Below are positions 51,349-62,300 of a stretch of DNA of 64,000 nucleotides, one piece after another. Source of the DNA: Atherix ibis. Its lineage: Eukaryota > Arthropoda > Insecta > Diptera > Athericidae. The DNA lies in contig OY282610.1 in the NCBI GenBank assembly GCA_958298945.1, forward strand, positions 36,773,667 through 36,837,666, given 5' to 3'. The first letter of the stretch is position 1. Every line of letters begins with the position of its first letter. Both the position numbers and the translations under genes were made by a program. The notes under the pieces were generated by a model. That model made no database searches, was not told the DNA's origin, and saw only the letters and a program-made list of their open reading frames with translations.

Positions 51349-52900
51349 CGAGGTGTGGTATAAAAGCAATTTGAATTTTATACGAGTACACCAATGTAAT
51401 CGCCTTTTCAAAGCAGTTCTCTTGAGTAGGTATCAACTGGAATCACCTGCAGACCCTCGGTCACATCCATTTTAAATATTATCGACAATATCGAGATGAC
51501 GTTTTTTCAAATGGTTTTCTGGAGGACCAAGAAAAAAATCACATGAATTCATATCAACTGAGTAGGAGGGGGGTTGGGTAGAAGGAGGGAAGGTTCGGAT
51601 TCTGAGAAATTATAGGAATCCTTTTTTTTTCGAAAAAAATACTCGTTGATAAGATCGATGTTATGCTGGAGCATCGAAGTTTCTGAAGTGTGCCATGCAA
51701 GATCCTTGAAAGATCTCACTCGATCCACATTTTCATTAGTTTTTGGTTTTGAAGGCCACCTTAAGCAAGGGGAAACAGAAAAACTCACACAGACTTAGAT
51801 CAGGTGATAAGAAGTAGGGAAGGGATGTTGTAGAAAAAGGAAAGGTATGGAGTAAGAGAAACCGTAGGAATCCCTATTTTCGACAAAATCACGTTGATGA
51901 AGATGGATAATGTGACTTGGATCGTTATTATGCTGGACCATCCAAGTGTCTGAAATGTGTGAGCTATCATGTAAAACCCTTGGAAGACCTCTTTTTATCT
52001 ACATTTTCATTGCTTTTTGGTTTTAAAGGCAACCCTAAGTAAGGGGGGAATAAAAAAAGTCATACGGAATCAGATCAGGCAAATAGGAGGGGATGGGGTG
52101 GGATAGTTGTTATGCTGGAACATCCTTGGAAGATTTCACTCAATCCACATTGTCATCAGTTTTCGGTATTGAAGGCCACCCTGAGCGAGGAGGAATAAAC
52201 AAACTCACACAGACTTAGATCAGGTGATTAGAAGGGTGGATAGATAAAGAGGAGGGTTGAATTCAGAGAAACCGTAGGAATACCTATTTCGATAATGTGA
52301 TTAGAAGGTGCTATAGAAAAATGGAAAGGGTGAATTCTGGGAAACGGAAACATCTTTTTTTTTGGACAAAATTTCGTTCATGAAGATGGCCATGTGACAG
52401 GGATCCAAGTGACGGCAAAGACCGATCTGATGCGAAGGACCCTTTTTGGAGCCATTCAAGGACTTCTTTAACAAAAAACTTGTTTGACAGTTAGTTACGG
52501 AGTCATAAGAGCTTTACCCGTTTCATACTTTTGATATTGGGAAAATAGGAGGGCATGAAGTAGAAGGAGGAGAGGGAAGATTTTAGAAAACTAAGGGGAT
52601 CCTCTTAGTTTCGACAAAAACTTATTGAAGAAGATGGCTTTGTTATGGACTGTATTCGCAGTGCTGCCAGATTGCTTCCAGTGATACCAGTCTCAATGTT
52701 ACATCCTTTCAAGGATTTTTTGGGTCTGAGGGAACAAAGAAAAATCATGCGGACTAAGGATAAGGTGTCTCTTTTTCCGACAAAAGCTCATTGATAGAGC
52801 CGGTTGTGTCAAGGCGTTGTCATCCCAAAGGCTGCATTATCTGATCTAACATGAATAACTTTTTTCTGATCCTTTGAAGGACTCATTCAAAAACATCAAT
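51349..52900 (-). pseudogene. Decayed mariner with a tandemly multiplied internal segment
   Basis: A mariner-like end, CGAGGTGTGG, starts at 51349 after TA (51347-51348). Minus-strand fragments next to it read CDFFLGP and NHLKKRHLDIVDNI, like the CDFFLFP...LKGRHF...IDNIQ region of mariner transposases. Farther right a segment of roughly 150-290 bases is repeated about five times. Its landmarks are AGATCAGGTGA (near 51798, 52218 and, changed, 52072 and 52749), AAACCGTAGGAAT, a GACAAAAT...GTTGATGAAGATGG stretch, TTATGCTGGA, TTTTCATTAGTTTTTGG and GAAGGCCACC. The fragments of each copy resemble the segment around the third catalytic aspartate. The subfamily is uncertain and no intact end was found on the right. 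Confidence 0.55.
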
Positions 52901-53639
52901 TTAACCTTATGAGAACCCTTACTCGTTTAACATTTGAATTCTTTCTTTTTATGTTGAACGACTCCCTGACCAAGTTTTGTCTTCCACTAAAAATGTTTAA
53001 AGCCACCGAAATACTTGGGCTTCTAATAAGGAATGTGTTCCCAATAGGCTTGTTATAGCTTTTTGTAAGTCGAATTAATGGATTTACTAAGTTTAACAAA
53101 AAAAAAAAAAATTGATGGCTGCACGTCTAAGAAGCGCTTACGTACAAGCTATGTCGAGGGGAAGTCCACAGTGTTACCAGCTCATTCTCGGTAATAAAAA
53201 TATAAAAATACAGACTATCTATTAAAGTTAAAAATATTTTCATAGATAAACTATCTTTATTCATGAAACAATTAAATATTGAAAAGAAACTTTATAAAAA
53301 TTATCGGCATTTTCGTCGATAATTTTAAGAAATTTTCATCTGCAATACTTGCAAAATGCTTAATTTAAAAATAGTTAAATATTTACTGTATAATTTTTTA
53401 TTTTTTGGAAAGTTTTTTTTCTTGAAAATTATTAAAATATGTTAGGAATAATCGCATGCTTATATGTGAAATAAGACGCTTTTTTAGAAATTTTTTTTTA
53501 CTTTCAAAATCTTAATAATAAAAAAAGGTACTTTTCAAATGTTTGTTTTTTTAGGAAAAATAAAATAAAAAAAGAAACTTTTTTGAAATCTTGAGAAAAT
53601 AATTGAAGTTTTTTTATAGACAAAATTTCCATTAGGTTA

Positions 53640-54650
53640 GGAAATTCGGAAACCTTTAAACCAGGTGACCTGCTTGGATATCTTAAGGTCGCATCGGATC
53701 TAAAAGATATCCAGGCAGCCAACTACTTCTTGACCATTATTCCAAAGAAACCCAATTTAGATTAGCCCTTCAAATTGGTGCTTACGGAGCATCCAATTTG
53801 GAAGCAGGGAACGCCATCACTCGAGGAAGGGGCCCTTGTCATTTACATAAACAGATCTAAAATGGATTGGGGTGTTGGGGCGGGAGTAGAAGGACTCCAT
53901 TACTATCTATTTGAGGCTCCACCTATTTTCAAGACAGAATTATATGCCATAGAATTTTTTCCTAGAGAAGATATCATAAAGACCCTACGTACGAGGGAAG
54001 TTCCAAAAGTACCTAACCTAATAAAGAACATACGTATAGTCTCCTTTTATCTCAATACACTTTTCCCAGCAATGTTTAATAGCTTCAATAAGATGTTTAT
54101 GGCAAGAACCACCGATCTCCTCAGAATAACTATTAAACGCAGACTCCACCTCTTATTTTAGCATCGAGTAATTTTTTCATATTTGGAAAAAAATTGAAAA
54201 AATTGCTCAGTGGCAACACAAAGATCTACATTATGTCAGATAGCCAAGCTGCATTGAAAGCTGTTGTCTCGTCTGAAGCTAGTTTGGGATATACTCATTG
54301 TCCTAAACCAGCTGGATAGACACAACCATATGCCTTTGATATGGGTGCCAGGTCATGAGGGTATTTGGGGCTCGCAAACGAGCAGAAAAATTTGCTTAAA
54401 GGAAAGCAAACACTCCAGAACCTTTTTGTGGCAATCGAAAGGACTACCTAGGAATTCGAAGTTAAAAGCTCACACTGGGAAAATTCCCTAGGGATGAATT
54501 AATCTAAAAAAAAATATCGCCATCTTTCTAAAAACAGACCGTTAGAGATCCTGAAACTCAACAAGCCACACCTAAGGCTACTCAATGGCCTACTCACTGG
54601 GAATTATCTTTTAAGATATTATCTTAATAAAATTTCCAAATCTAACACGA
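53640..54650 (+). pseudogene. RNase H region and C-terminal tail of a non-LTR retrotransposon
   Basis: Plus-strand fragments in the right order for an element with a C-terminal RNase H domain: YINRSKMDWGVGAGV with a TELYAIEF segment (53840-53960; active enzymes have YTDGSK at the first site), MSDSQAALKAV (about 54230-54265), LIWVPGHEGIWGS (about 54338-54375, frame-shifted), then ILKLNKPHLRLLNGLLTGNY (about 54548-54610), a conserved element tail. The first catalytic aspartate is lost, frames shift at least twice, and extra sequence separates the first two boxes. Confidence 0.8.
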
Positions 54651-55589
54651 CAGATTTATTTCTAATTTAATTCTTCATCTAAAATCATTTTTTATAAAGA
54701 ACTTTTTAGACGTTTACGAATATATTGAAAAATTTCATATTTTTTTCATTTGTTTTGCTTGTGATATATTTTTCTAAATTTTTTTTTTACTATATGGTTC
54801 CATTATTAATATGCTGATACTCAAAGCCATTCTTAACAAGGCTTAGTAGCAATATTTTTAAATTTGAATCTATTTTTAAATAAATTTTTTTTTTATAATT
54901 TAAAATAAAGGCTGTAGAAATTATAGGGGAATTAAATGAATTTGAATGAAATTTAAAGATACTATTTCTATAATAAATTGTAAAGGGAAAAGCTTAATGA
55001 GAAACGTTTCGTTTTCATTTCATTTTCTTCCTTGTTTCAATTTTAAATAATCAGCATCTATTTTGTTTTAGTTTCAAGTATCGTATATGGAAAGATCTCT
55101 GTTGTTGGAGAGAGGAAATATTTTATTCTTTGAAATATACAAAAATACAGATTTAATTATTGAATTCTAATTTTAATTTGGTAAAAAAAATTTCTTTCGA
55201 ACCTACAATAAATCTTAACTACTTCCTGGTTATTTTCACATTTTAAAATTTCTATCTGCAATAGGCAAATTGATCCCTCAAACGTTTACATTCAATAAAT
55301 TCCGTCTCATCTAAATTCATATTTACAAACAAAAAAATAAAAATTCCATTAAAAAAAACTGAGTAAATATTGGTAATTTCTTTCCATAATAATCTGAGGA
55401 TCATATTTTTTTGTGCACTGTAAATGTTAAGCACAATTTCAACCCTTAAATTTTCAGTTTTCGTCTTTTTTCCCAATTCTCAAAAATATAAGAAAATCTC
55501 TAAAATTTGTGAAATTTTTGAAAATTTCCTTAAACTAGTGTTGATTTATTTAAAAAAAAAAAATAAGAACGGGTGGGGTGAAGGGGAGT

Positions 55590-56640
55590 TGCGAGAGATA
55601 TTAATTTTTAAAATGAAATTTCATTTAAAAATTATACAAAGGAATTTCATTTTAAAAAATTATGCAAAATTTTGGTGTTTATAGCGAGTAAGTAGGTTTT
55701 TATTTTTATAACAATATTATTCGAAAAAAAATTCTAGAAAATTACAAAAATTTAAAAAAAAAATCCATTTTCGGTTTGAATTTAATAAAAAAATGAACTT
55801 TCATTCAAAAATAATGCAAAATTTTGGTGTTTATAGCGAGTAAGTAGGTTTTTAGTTTTTGTAAATATTTTATGAAAAAATTTTTTTTCAGAAAATCACA
55901 AAACTTTAAAAAAAAAATTTATATTTTCGGTTTGAATTTAATAAAAAAATGAACTTTCATTCAAAAATTATGCAAAATTTTTGTGTTTATAGCGAGTAAG
56001 TAGGTTTTTAGTTTTTGAAAATATTTTTTGAAAATTTTTTTTTTAGAAAATTACAAAAATTTAAAAAAAATTTTACATTTTCGGTTTGAATTTAATAAAA
56101 AAATGAACTTTCATTCAAAAATTATGCAAAATTTTGGTGTTTATAGCGAGTAAGTAGGTTTTTAGTTTATGGAAATATTTTTTGAAAAAAAATGTTTAGA
56201 AAATTACAAAAAATTTACATTTTCGATTTGAAGTTATTAAAAAAATGAACTTTCATTCAAAAATTATGCAAAATTTTGGTGTTTATAGCGAGTAAGTCGA
56301 TTTTTATTTTTGTGACAATATTTTTCGAAAATAAATTTCCAGAAAATTACAAAAATGTTAAAAAAAGTTTCCATTTTCGGTATAAATTTAATAAAAAAAT
56401 GAACTTTCATTCAAAAATTATGCAAAATTTTGGTGTTTATAGCGAGTAAGTAGATTTTTATTTTTGTGGTAATATTTTTTAAACAAAAAAATGTCTCGAA
56501 AATTACAATAGCTAAAAAAAAAGTTTCCATTTTCGGTATAAATTTAAAAAAAACATGAAATTTCATTAAAAAATTATCCACAATTTTGGTATTTATAGCG
56601 AGTAGGTTTTTATTTTTGTGAACAAATTTTCGGTTAGGGT
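55590..56640. repeat. Tandem array, about 154-bp unit, seven copies
   Basis: The landmark AGCGAGTAAGTAGG recurs at 55683, 55835, 55991, 56145, 56287, 56441 and 56597, spacings 152, 156, 154, 142, 154 and 156. Each unit has TTCATTCAAAAATTATGCAA, then TTTTGGTGTTTATAGCGAG, a T-rich spacer, AAAATTACAAAAA and CATTTTCGGTTTGAATTTAA. Copies differ by a few bases and small indels; the last is the most diverged. It lies inside the inferred first intron. Confidence 0.93.
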
Positions 56641-56684
56641 ACCAATGTATCAAAGAATGTTATGCTAAGGGATTGAACCTAAGA

Positions 56685-56800
56685 TTATATTGTACCTTGA
56701 GGGATACCGGTGGTGATAGGATAATTGTCCGAGTACTCTATATTTTCAGCTACTAGAAAGTATTGTTCTAAGTGATAGAATTTGAGAATATGGTAATAAA
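56685..56800 (-). pseudogene. Reverse transcriptase fragment, minus strand
   Basis: The minus strand reads EQYFLVAENIEYSDNYPITT followed by GIPQGT, which matches the segment of non-LTR reverse transcriptases ending in the G(V/I)PQGS box. Sequence after the box does not continue the domain. It is a short dead fragment lying against an oppositely oriented one. Confidence 0.5.
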
Positions 56801-56829
56801 AACAGAAAATAAGATTTGCTGAACATTCT

Positions 56830-57180
56830 AAGATATCGTCTATCTGAACAGGTGTTCCGCAAGGTAGTACTCTTAGTCTTTTATTATACAACATTTATAG
56901 CTGTGATATGAAAGTGAACTTTTTCTAAAAACCATCTCCTTCCATAACATTAAATGAGAGCTTTATTTTACCTTATCTAGGTCGTAAAACTCATATATAA
57001 AACTTAAAACAAAGGAATTTAAAGATTAAAGCTACAATAATCACCAAAAGCACATTGCTACTTTACAGCACAGTCCTGAAGCCAATCTGGACGTACGGAC
57101 TTGAAATTTGGGAATACAATCGCTACCATCAAGAATCATACGTAAAAATCGTCAATGGCCTGAACCTCTTAAAATAATCA
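56830..57180 (+). pseudogene. Reverse transcriptase fragments of a Jockey-type element, plus strand
   Basis: TGVPQGSTLSLLLYNIY is encoded at about 56848-56900, the box that precedes the catalytic YADD in these enzymes. The C-terminal LLYSTVLKPIWTYGLEIWE of the same domain lies at about 57057-57115. The catalytic box between them is missing and frames shift, so only a deleted remnant is left, 600 bp upstream of the coding exon. Confidence 0.65.
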
Positions 57181-57730
57181 TGAAAGGCAGTGAAAAATTA
57201 ATGGGCATTTACGCCTTCATCATATTTTCCTATGTTCAAAGTGTTCCTTTTAAAAAGTATGCTTGTTACAATATATATTATTGTAGATATCATAAACAAA
57301 AGATATGAAATTTTTAATTAATCCAAATAATATTCTAATTCAAAATTTTACTGAAATAAAACGTAATTGCTCAAACTGAAAAAGTTATGAGAAAAAAACG
57401 ACGAGATAATTATTTTAGGTTATGTTTTCTTTAAATTATTGGAAAAGATAATGTCGTCAAATCGATGGTGTTGTTTTCATATTGATTTTTGATAAATATC
57501 TTTTTTATAAATAAAAAAGAATTATAAAATAAAAAAAAAAAAAAAAAACAAAATTGAAAAAAAACAATCGAAAATTTTTAAGATTATATTTTTTTTGATG
57601 CACTTTTTCTATAATCTTTTGCTGTTTTCCTGTATAATGTTATAATAAAAATAAAATAAACAAACAAAAAAAACATTTAAAATTTTTTAATTTATTTATT
57701 GTTTTTTTTTTTATTCAAATTTATTTACAG

Positions 57731-57893
57731 GTGTTTGTGTCTGTTGTGACAGTATTAGACGAATAAGGCATACATACACATAAAAAAAAATCAAATAAAA
57801 GAAAAATAAACGAAAAATTTATAAGAATCGAATAAAATTATATAAGACGATTGGTATTGGAAATATCTTCGCAGTTGGTACCAGTGTACGAAA
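57731..57893 (+). other. 5'UTR part of the second exon
   Basis: The exon begins after a pyrimidine-rich tract and TTATTTACAG (57721-57730) and runs to the ATG at 57894. It contains no upstream ATG that I can see. The ATG context is CGAAAATGGAA, with A at -3, which is favourable in insects. Confidence 0.55.
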
Positions 57894-59283
57894 ATGGAAG
57901 TTGCCGAGACTAATGCTGGAACGGGTGTTACGAAAAGCTCAACCGCCATGTCTGAAAGCTCAAAAGAGGTATGATCTTTTTTTATGAAAATATTTTTTAT
58001 TTAGAAAAAAAAATTAATTACTATTAATATTTAGTAATAAAAAATATTTATCTAAAAAAATGTAAATATTTTTTGTTACGCCAAAAAAAACAAACCATTA
58101 CTTTTTGTTACATTTAATAATATTATTTTAAGACTGCTCTCGATACTGTTAAATATTTTTTTTTTATTTTTATATAAAGTAACAAATTCTTCTTTATTAC
58201 AAATGGTAAATTTAAGAAATTTCTTTAGATCATACATAAATTTACTAAAATTAAAAAAAAAAAATTTTAAAATATAAAAAAAATGAAAAACAAATAAAAC
58301 TTTTTTTTTGGAGTAAATTTTTTTTTAGTTTAACTAAATTTTAAATGTAATTAATTATTTTAAAGAATTTCGAATTTAATAATTACTATATTTTCTTTCA
58401 ATATTTTTGATTTCAATTTGTTTTTCTATTTTTATAAGAAAAAAATTATCATTTATACTTAAATTTACTTAGAATTATTTCAAAAAGAAACTTTTGAAAT
58501 AATTTATTTAGAATTATTTCAAAAGTTTCTTTTTGAAATAATTCTAAATAAATTTAAGTATATCATTAACAATTCTTTACTATTACTTTTAGTTAAAACA
58601 ATTTTGGTTTTTAAAAAAAAAAATTTGTTTTTCATTAGTTTTAGTAAAAACAATCTTCTTTTCTATTATAATTATTAATACTAGAAGTTATTTCTAATAT
58701 TGTATTTAATTATCAATTTTAAAGTAAAAGAAAAAACCAAATATTATATATAAATATCTGAAACAGTTGAAAAAAATTCCTTTTGAATAATTTTTATTTG
58801 TTGTAATAATATTAAAATATTTAACAGTTGAACAATTAATAATTAACAGAACAATTTATTTAGGAAAATTTATTTCATTATTAACAAAAAATTAGAAAAT
58901 TCTTTTAGTAATAATATTAAAAAGAAATTTTTAAAAATAAATAACAAATAAAAATAATTTTCGTCATTCGATTAACAACTTTTTGTTTTTTTTTTGTTTC
59001 GTTTTTTTTTCTTTTCTTTTCAATATTTAAACAGGTGAGCGTTGAAAAGACAGCAACTGGATCTGTTGAACAAGCGGTTAGCTCTCAACGTAGTGTTGAA
59101 CAGAGTGTTGAACAGAGTGTACAAAAGAGTGTACAACAACAATCATCCCAAGTTGTGCAAAAATCTGTAACATCATCAGTGTCGGTGAGTTCTACTCAGC
59201 GTAAAATTCAAACGTCAAGTTCTTCGGTTAAAAGTAGCCTTAAAATGGGCCAATCAACCGAAATCACTGATATAGAATTTTAA
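57894..59283 (+). CDS. Two-exon gene for a 107-residue Ser/Gln/Val-rich protein
   Basis: The coding exons are 57894-57968 (25 codons, MEVAETNAGTGVTKS...) and 59035-59283 (82 codons and TAA). The donor GTATGA (57969) and acceptor TTTAAACAG (to 59034) are good, and the intron is 1066 bp in phase 0, so the frame continues exactly from GAG to GTG. The protein starts with an acidic Thr/Ser-rich stretch. Residues about 34-60 have SVEQ/SVQK blocks about every four residues (SVEQAV, SVEQSVEQSVQKSVQQQ), then Ser-rich segments with lysines, and it ends STEITDIEF. There is no signal peptide, membrane segment, zinc-binding motif or enzyme motif, and it looks disordered or weakly coiled. It stands out as a non-transposon coding sequence because of clean splicing, balanced codons and lack of stops. 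I do not recognise the family; it could also be one isoform of a larger gene that continues outside the window. Confidence 0.72.
57969..59034 (+). other. Intron between the two coding exons
   Basis: The intron is 1066 bp, extremely AT-rich, with a GTATGA donor and a long pyrimidine tract before TTTAAACAG. It contains the 105-bp hairpin described separately. The downstream exon itself begins GTGAGC, which looks like a donor, but using it would remove the open frame. Confidence 0.7.
58456..58560. repeat. 105-bp nearly perfect hairpin in the second intron
   Basis: Two 49-base arms (58456-58504 and 58512-58560) are complementary with a single mismatch, separated by the 7-base loop TATTTAG. The arms begin TACTTAAATTTA and end TTGAAATAATT. 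A transcript of either strand would form a long uninterrupted duplex. There is no target duplication or known element end that I can recognise. Confidence 0.95.
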
Positions 59284-59388
59284 ATTTTTATATCCCCTTC
59301 ACTACCCCCCACACAAAAAAAAAAGCCAACAACAATAATAAAAGAAATAATTTCTCTCTCTCTCTCTCTCTTCTTTCGCTTCAAATTA

Positions 59389-59394
59389 AATAAA
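59389..59394 (+). terminator. Candidate polyadenylation signal
   Basis: AATAAA lies 106 bases after the stop codon, past a short CT tract (59352-59370). More AATAAA copies follow within 100 bases, as expected in DNA this AT-rich, so the true cleavage site is uncertain. Confidence 0.35.
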
Positions 59395-59399
59395 ACAAA

Positions 59400-62300
59400 T
59401 AAACTAAAAATAATTAAAATATAAAAGTTGACTTTTATGCATTTTTTTTCGCGCTGCTTTTATTTTTAAAAATAAAATAAAATAAAATTAAAATAAAAAA
59501 AAACACCCTAAAATGAATTTTTTTTAAAAAAATTTCAATTATATAATTAATATTTGAAAAATAATCATAGTGTTTGTTGTTGACTTTCAACCTAATTTAT
59601 TTTGTCTCTTTTTATTTCAAAATATTACAATATATTAAAAAAAAAATTAATAAAAAATTATGCAAAATCAGCATTAGTTTATTAATAGAAAAAAATAAAT
59701 AATAATAACAAAAAATAAAGAAAATAATTGATAAGCAAAATAATAAATAATTCAAAAGCTTATTCTTCGTCATTTCTGTGTTTTTTTTTTTTTTTTAATA
59801 ATAAATCCAGCAAAATATAATCAAATCAAATCAATATTAACTATTAATGGTAAGGGTAATTTGAAAATAATAGTAAAAGAATCATGAAAATAAATAAATA
59901 AATAAATAAATAATTAAATAAATTAATTCAATTAGTGTTAAAATTGTAGAATAAAATTTTTTTTGCTTTTGATAAAAAAATAGAAATTTTTTGAAAATAC
60001 TAAAAAACAAGCAACAAAAAAAAATTAAGCCAAAAATGAACTAGAATTGATGCTAAATAATTTATATTATTTTAAATATATATTTTTTTTTTGTGTTCTT
60101 GCAATAATTACTATTTATCATAATTATTATTATGTATTGTGAACTTTACGTACATTTTCTTCAATTTGAATTTTATGCATTAATAATTAATTATTGACTA
60201 ATATTATAAAAATTAAATCAAAAATAATAAACTAGAAAACGTGTTAAAACTAATTCAACTAATAAAGAAAAATCATAATAAAAAGAAAATAATTTTATAT
60301 TAATTACTAAAAAAAAAGTTTACAAAATATTTTCTTTTTAAATAGGGGAATTTTGATGAAAACAATAAGCAATTTTTATTTACAATTTGAATAAATATTT
60401 GAACAACTAAAAGTGTTTACAAGAAAAAAATTCCTACTAAAATGCTTTTTATGTCTTTTAATATAACATAACAACATGCTAATGGCATTTAGATGTCTTC
60501 AATCTTACTCCTACGAGTAGAGTATATCAACTGGCTTATACGTGTATGGTCACATGTTTAAGCGTTAAAAATATGTCTTATCTTTTCAACTAAAATTTTA
60601 TAAATGATTGCATTTTTTTTTTCACAAAACATTCGACTTATTTCTCTTTTGATAATATACTAAAATTACGTTTTTTTTTTTTAAAAATAGTTTTCGTATT
60701 TTTGGTTGTTGCTTTTTAATTGCATTTATTTTTTAAATTTCATGCTTTTATGCTTTATTTAATAAAAATTAATTTCACTTAATAATATCGTATATATGAA
60801 ACAAAAAACAATTAATTGGAAAATTAACGTAAATTAATTTCGTTAATTTTTTGTATTAATTTTGTTTGTTTTTAAAAAAAATATTTTTCCTTTTTTAAAA
60901 AAATTATAATTTGAGTGTAGTTTTTTGTCATAATTAATTTGGGTATAGGAAATGTTTTGTATTTTTTGTGTGTGAAATTAAACAGAAAAATTTAATACTT
61001 TTCTTTAATAGAAATTCAAATTTTATACTTATTTCTGGTAGTTTTACCAAAAATATATTTATAGAATTAAAAAACTAATTTTTCTTCAGTTAATTTAATA
61101 AAAAGATGGCATACAGAAATTATAGTAAAGATTTATTAAAAATTACGGACGATTTTTAAAAAAACTTAGCAATTTTGAAAAAAAATGTCTAATTTTCCAA
61201 TTTTAAAAAAGGGGATTTAAAATTTATTATGTTGTGATGGTTTTTGTAATTTTTTATTAAAAGTACATATTGTCTAGATGAAAATCTTTAATTAAACCTT
61301 TTAACTGAAAAAAGTCAGTTATCATACGGCCATAGCGCTAACGATCTCTCCCCTTCTTTGCTTTTAAAGATATTCAAACCAAAATGTATACCACACCAGG
61401 CACTATTCGCTGATACAACAACTTTTCCCGAATAATTTGTGGGTTTTCAGAGCCTCACATCTAATATTATTAGTTATTGAAAAACTCACCTAGCAAGTAA
61501 ATAAAGTTCATAGGGGATGAAAATTTTGTTTAAAATAACAACAATTAGCGTATTTTTTATGCGTTCCATGGTCAATAAAATTTAAATATTTTTAAAATGG
61601 CTAAATAAATATTATTTATAAAATAATATTATTAAAAACAAAAAAAAAGTAGTAAAAAAAATTGGTAATAATTTCTTAAAAAAAAATTATTTCTCTTTTA
61701 ATTAAATAGAAAAAAAAACAAAAACTTAAAAATTGTTTTCAAAATTTTGTTAAAAGTTCTTTATATGCAAAAACTCAACAATAAAAAATCTTTAACAAAA
61801 ATCGAAGCTTTTCTGAGTTTTGATTATGAATTGAAACTGAATAAACGGAAAAAATTCAAAAACTGATTTAACTGAAAAAAATATTTTTTTGGATTGTTAA
61901 CTGATCTATAAAAATCCCCAGAAAAGGCAATGAAACCTAAGAACGTGTATTTACTATATTTTTATTAAATTTTTTTTTATTGTATATTTTTTTCTCCACA
62001 CCTCCTTTGATTGCTTTAAATTGTTCTATTTAATTCTCACGTATATTTAGTGAGATTTTGTGTATTAAAATAATATTTATGATTTGGTTGAAAGGAATGC
62101 ACTTTAATATAAATTGTAGAAACAAAATATAAAACAACAACAACAAATTAATAGATGAATTTTCTTAAATGCGTTGTGGATTTTTCCCCAAACAATTGTT
62201 GTTGGTGTGTACATCAAGTGTGACAATATTTTAAAAATAACCAATTCTCAAGGGTCTCCCCAATTAAGCGAGAATTCTAATTAAATAGAAATACTTTAAA

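Larger units (their letters stand above)
41162..57730 (+). other. Inferred large first intron (16.6 kb)
   Basis: The interval runs from the GTAAGT donor at 41162 to the acceptor TTATTTACAG ending at 57730. It is very AT-rich and contains only transposon remnants and local tandem repeats, listed separately. Between them, 41170-44580, 46060-48120 and 49750-51340 show no gene that I can support. Confidence 0.4.
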
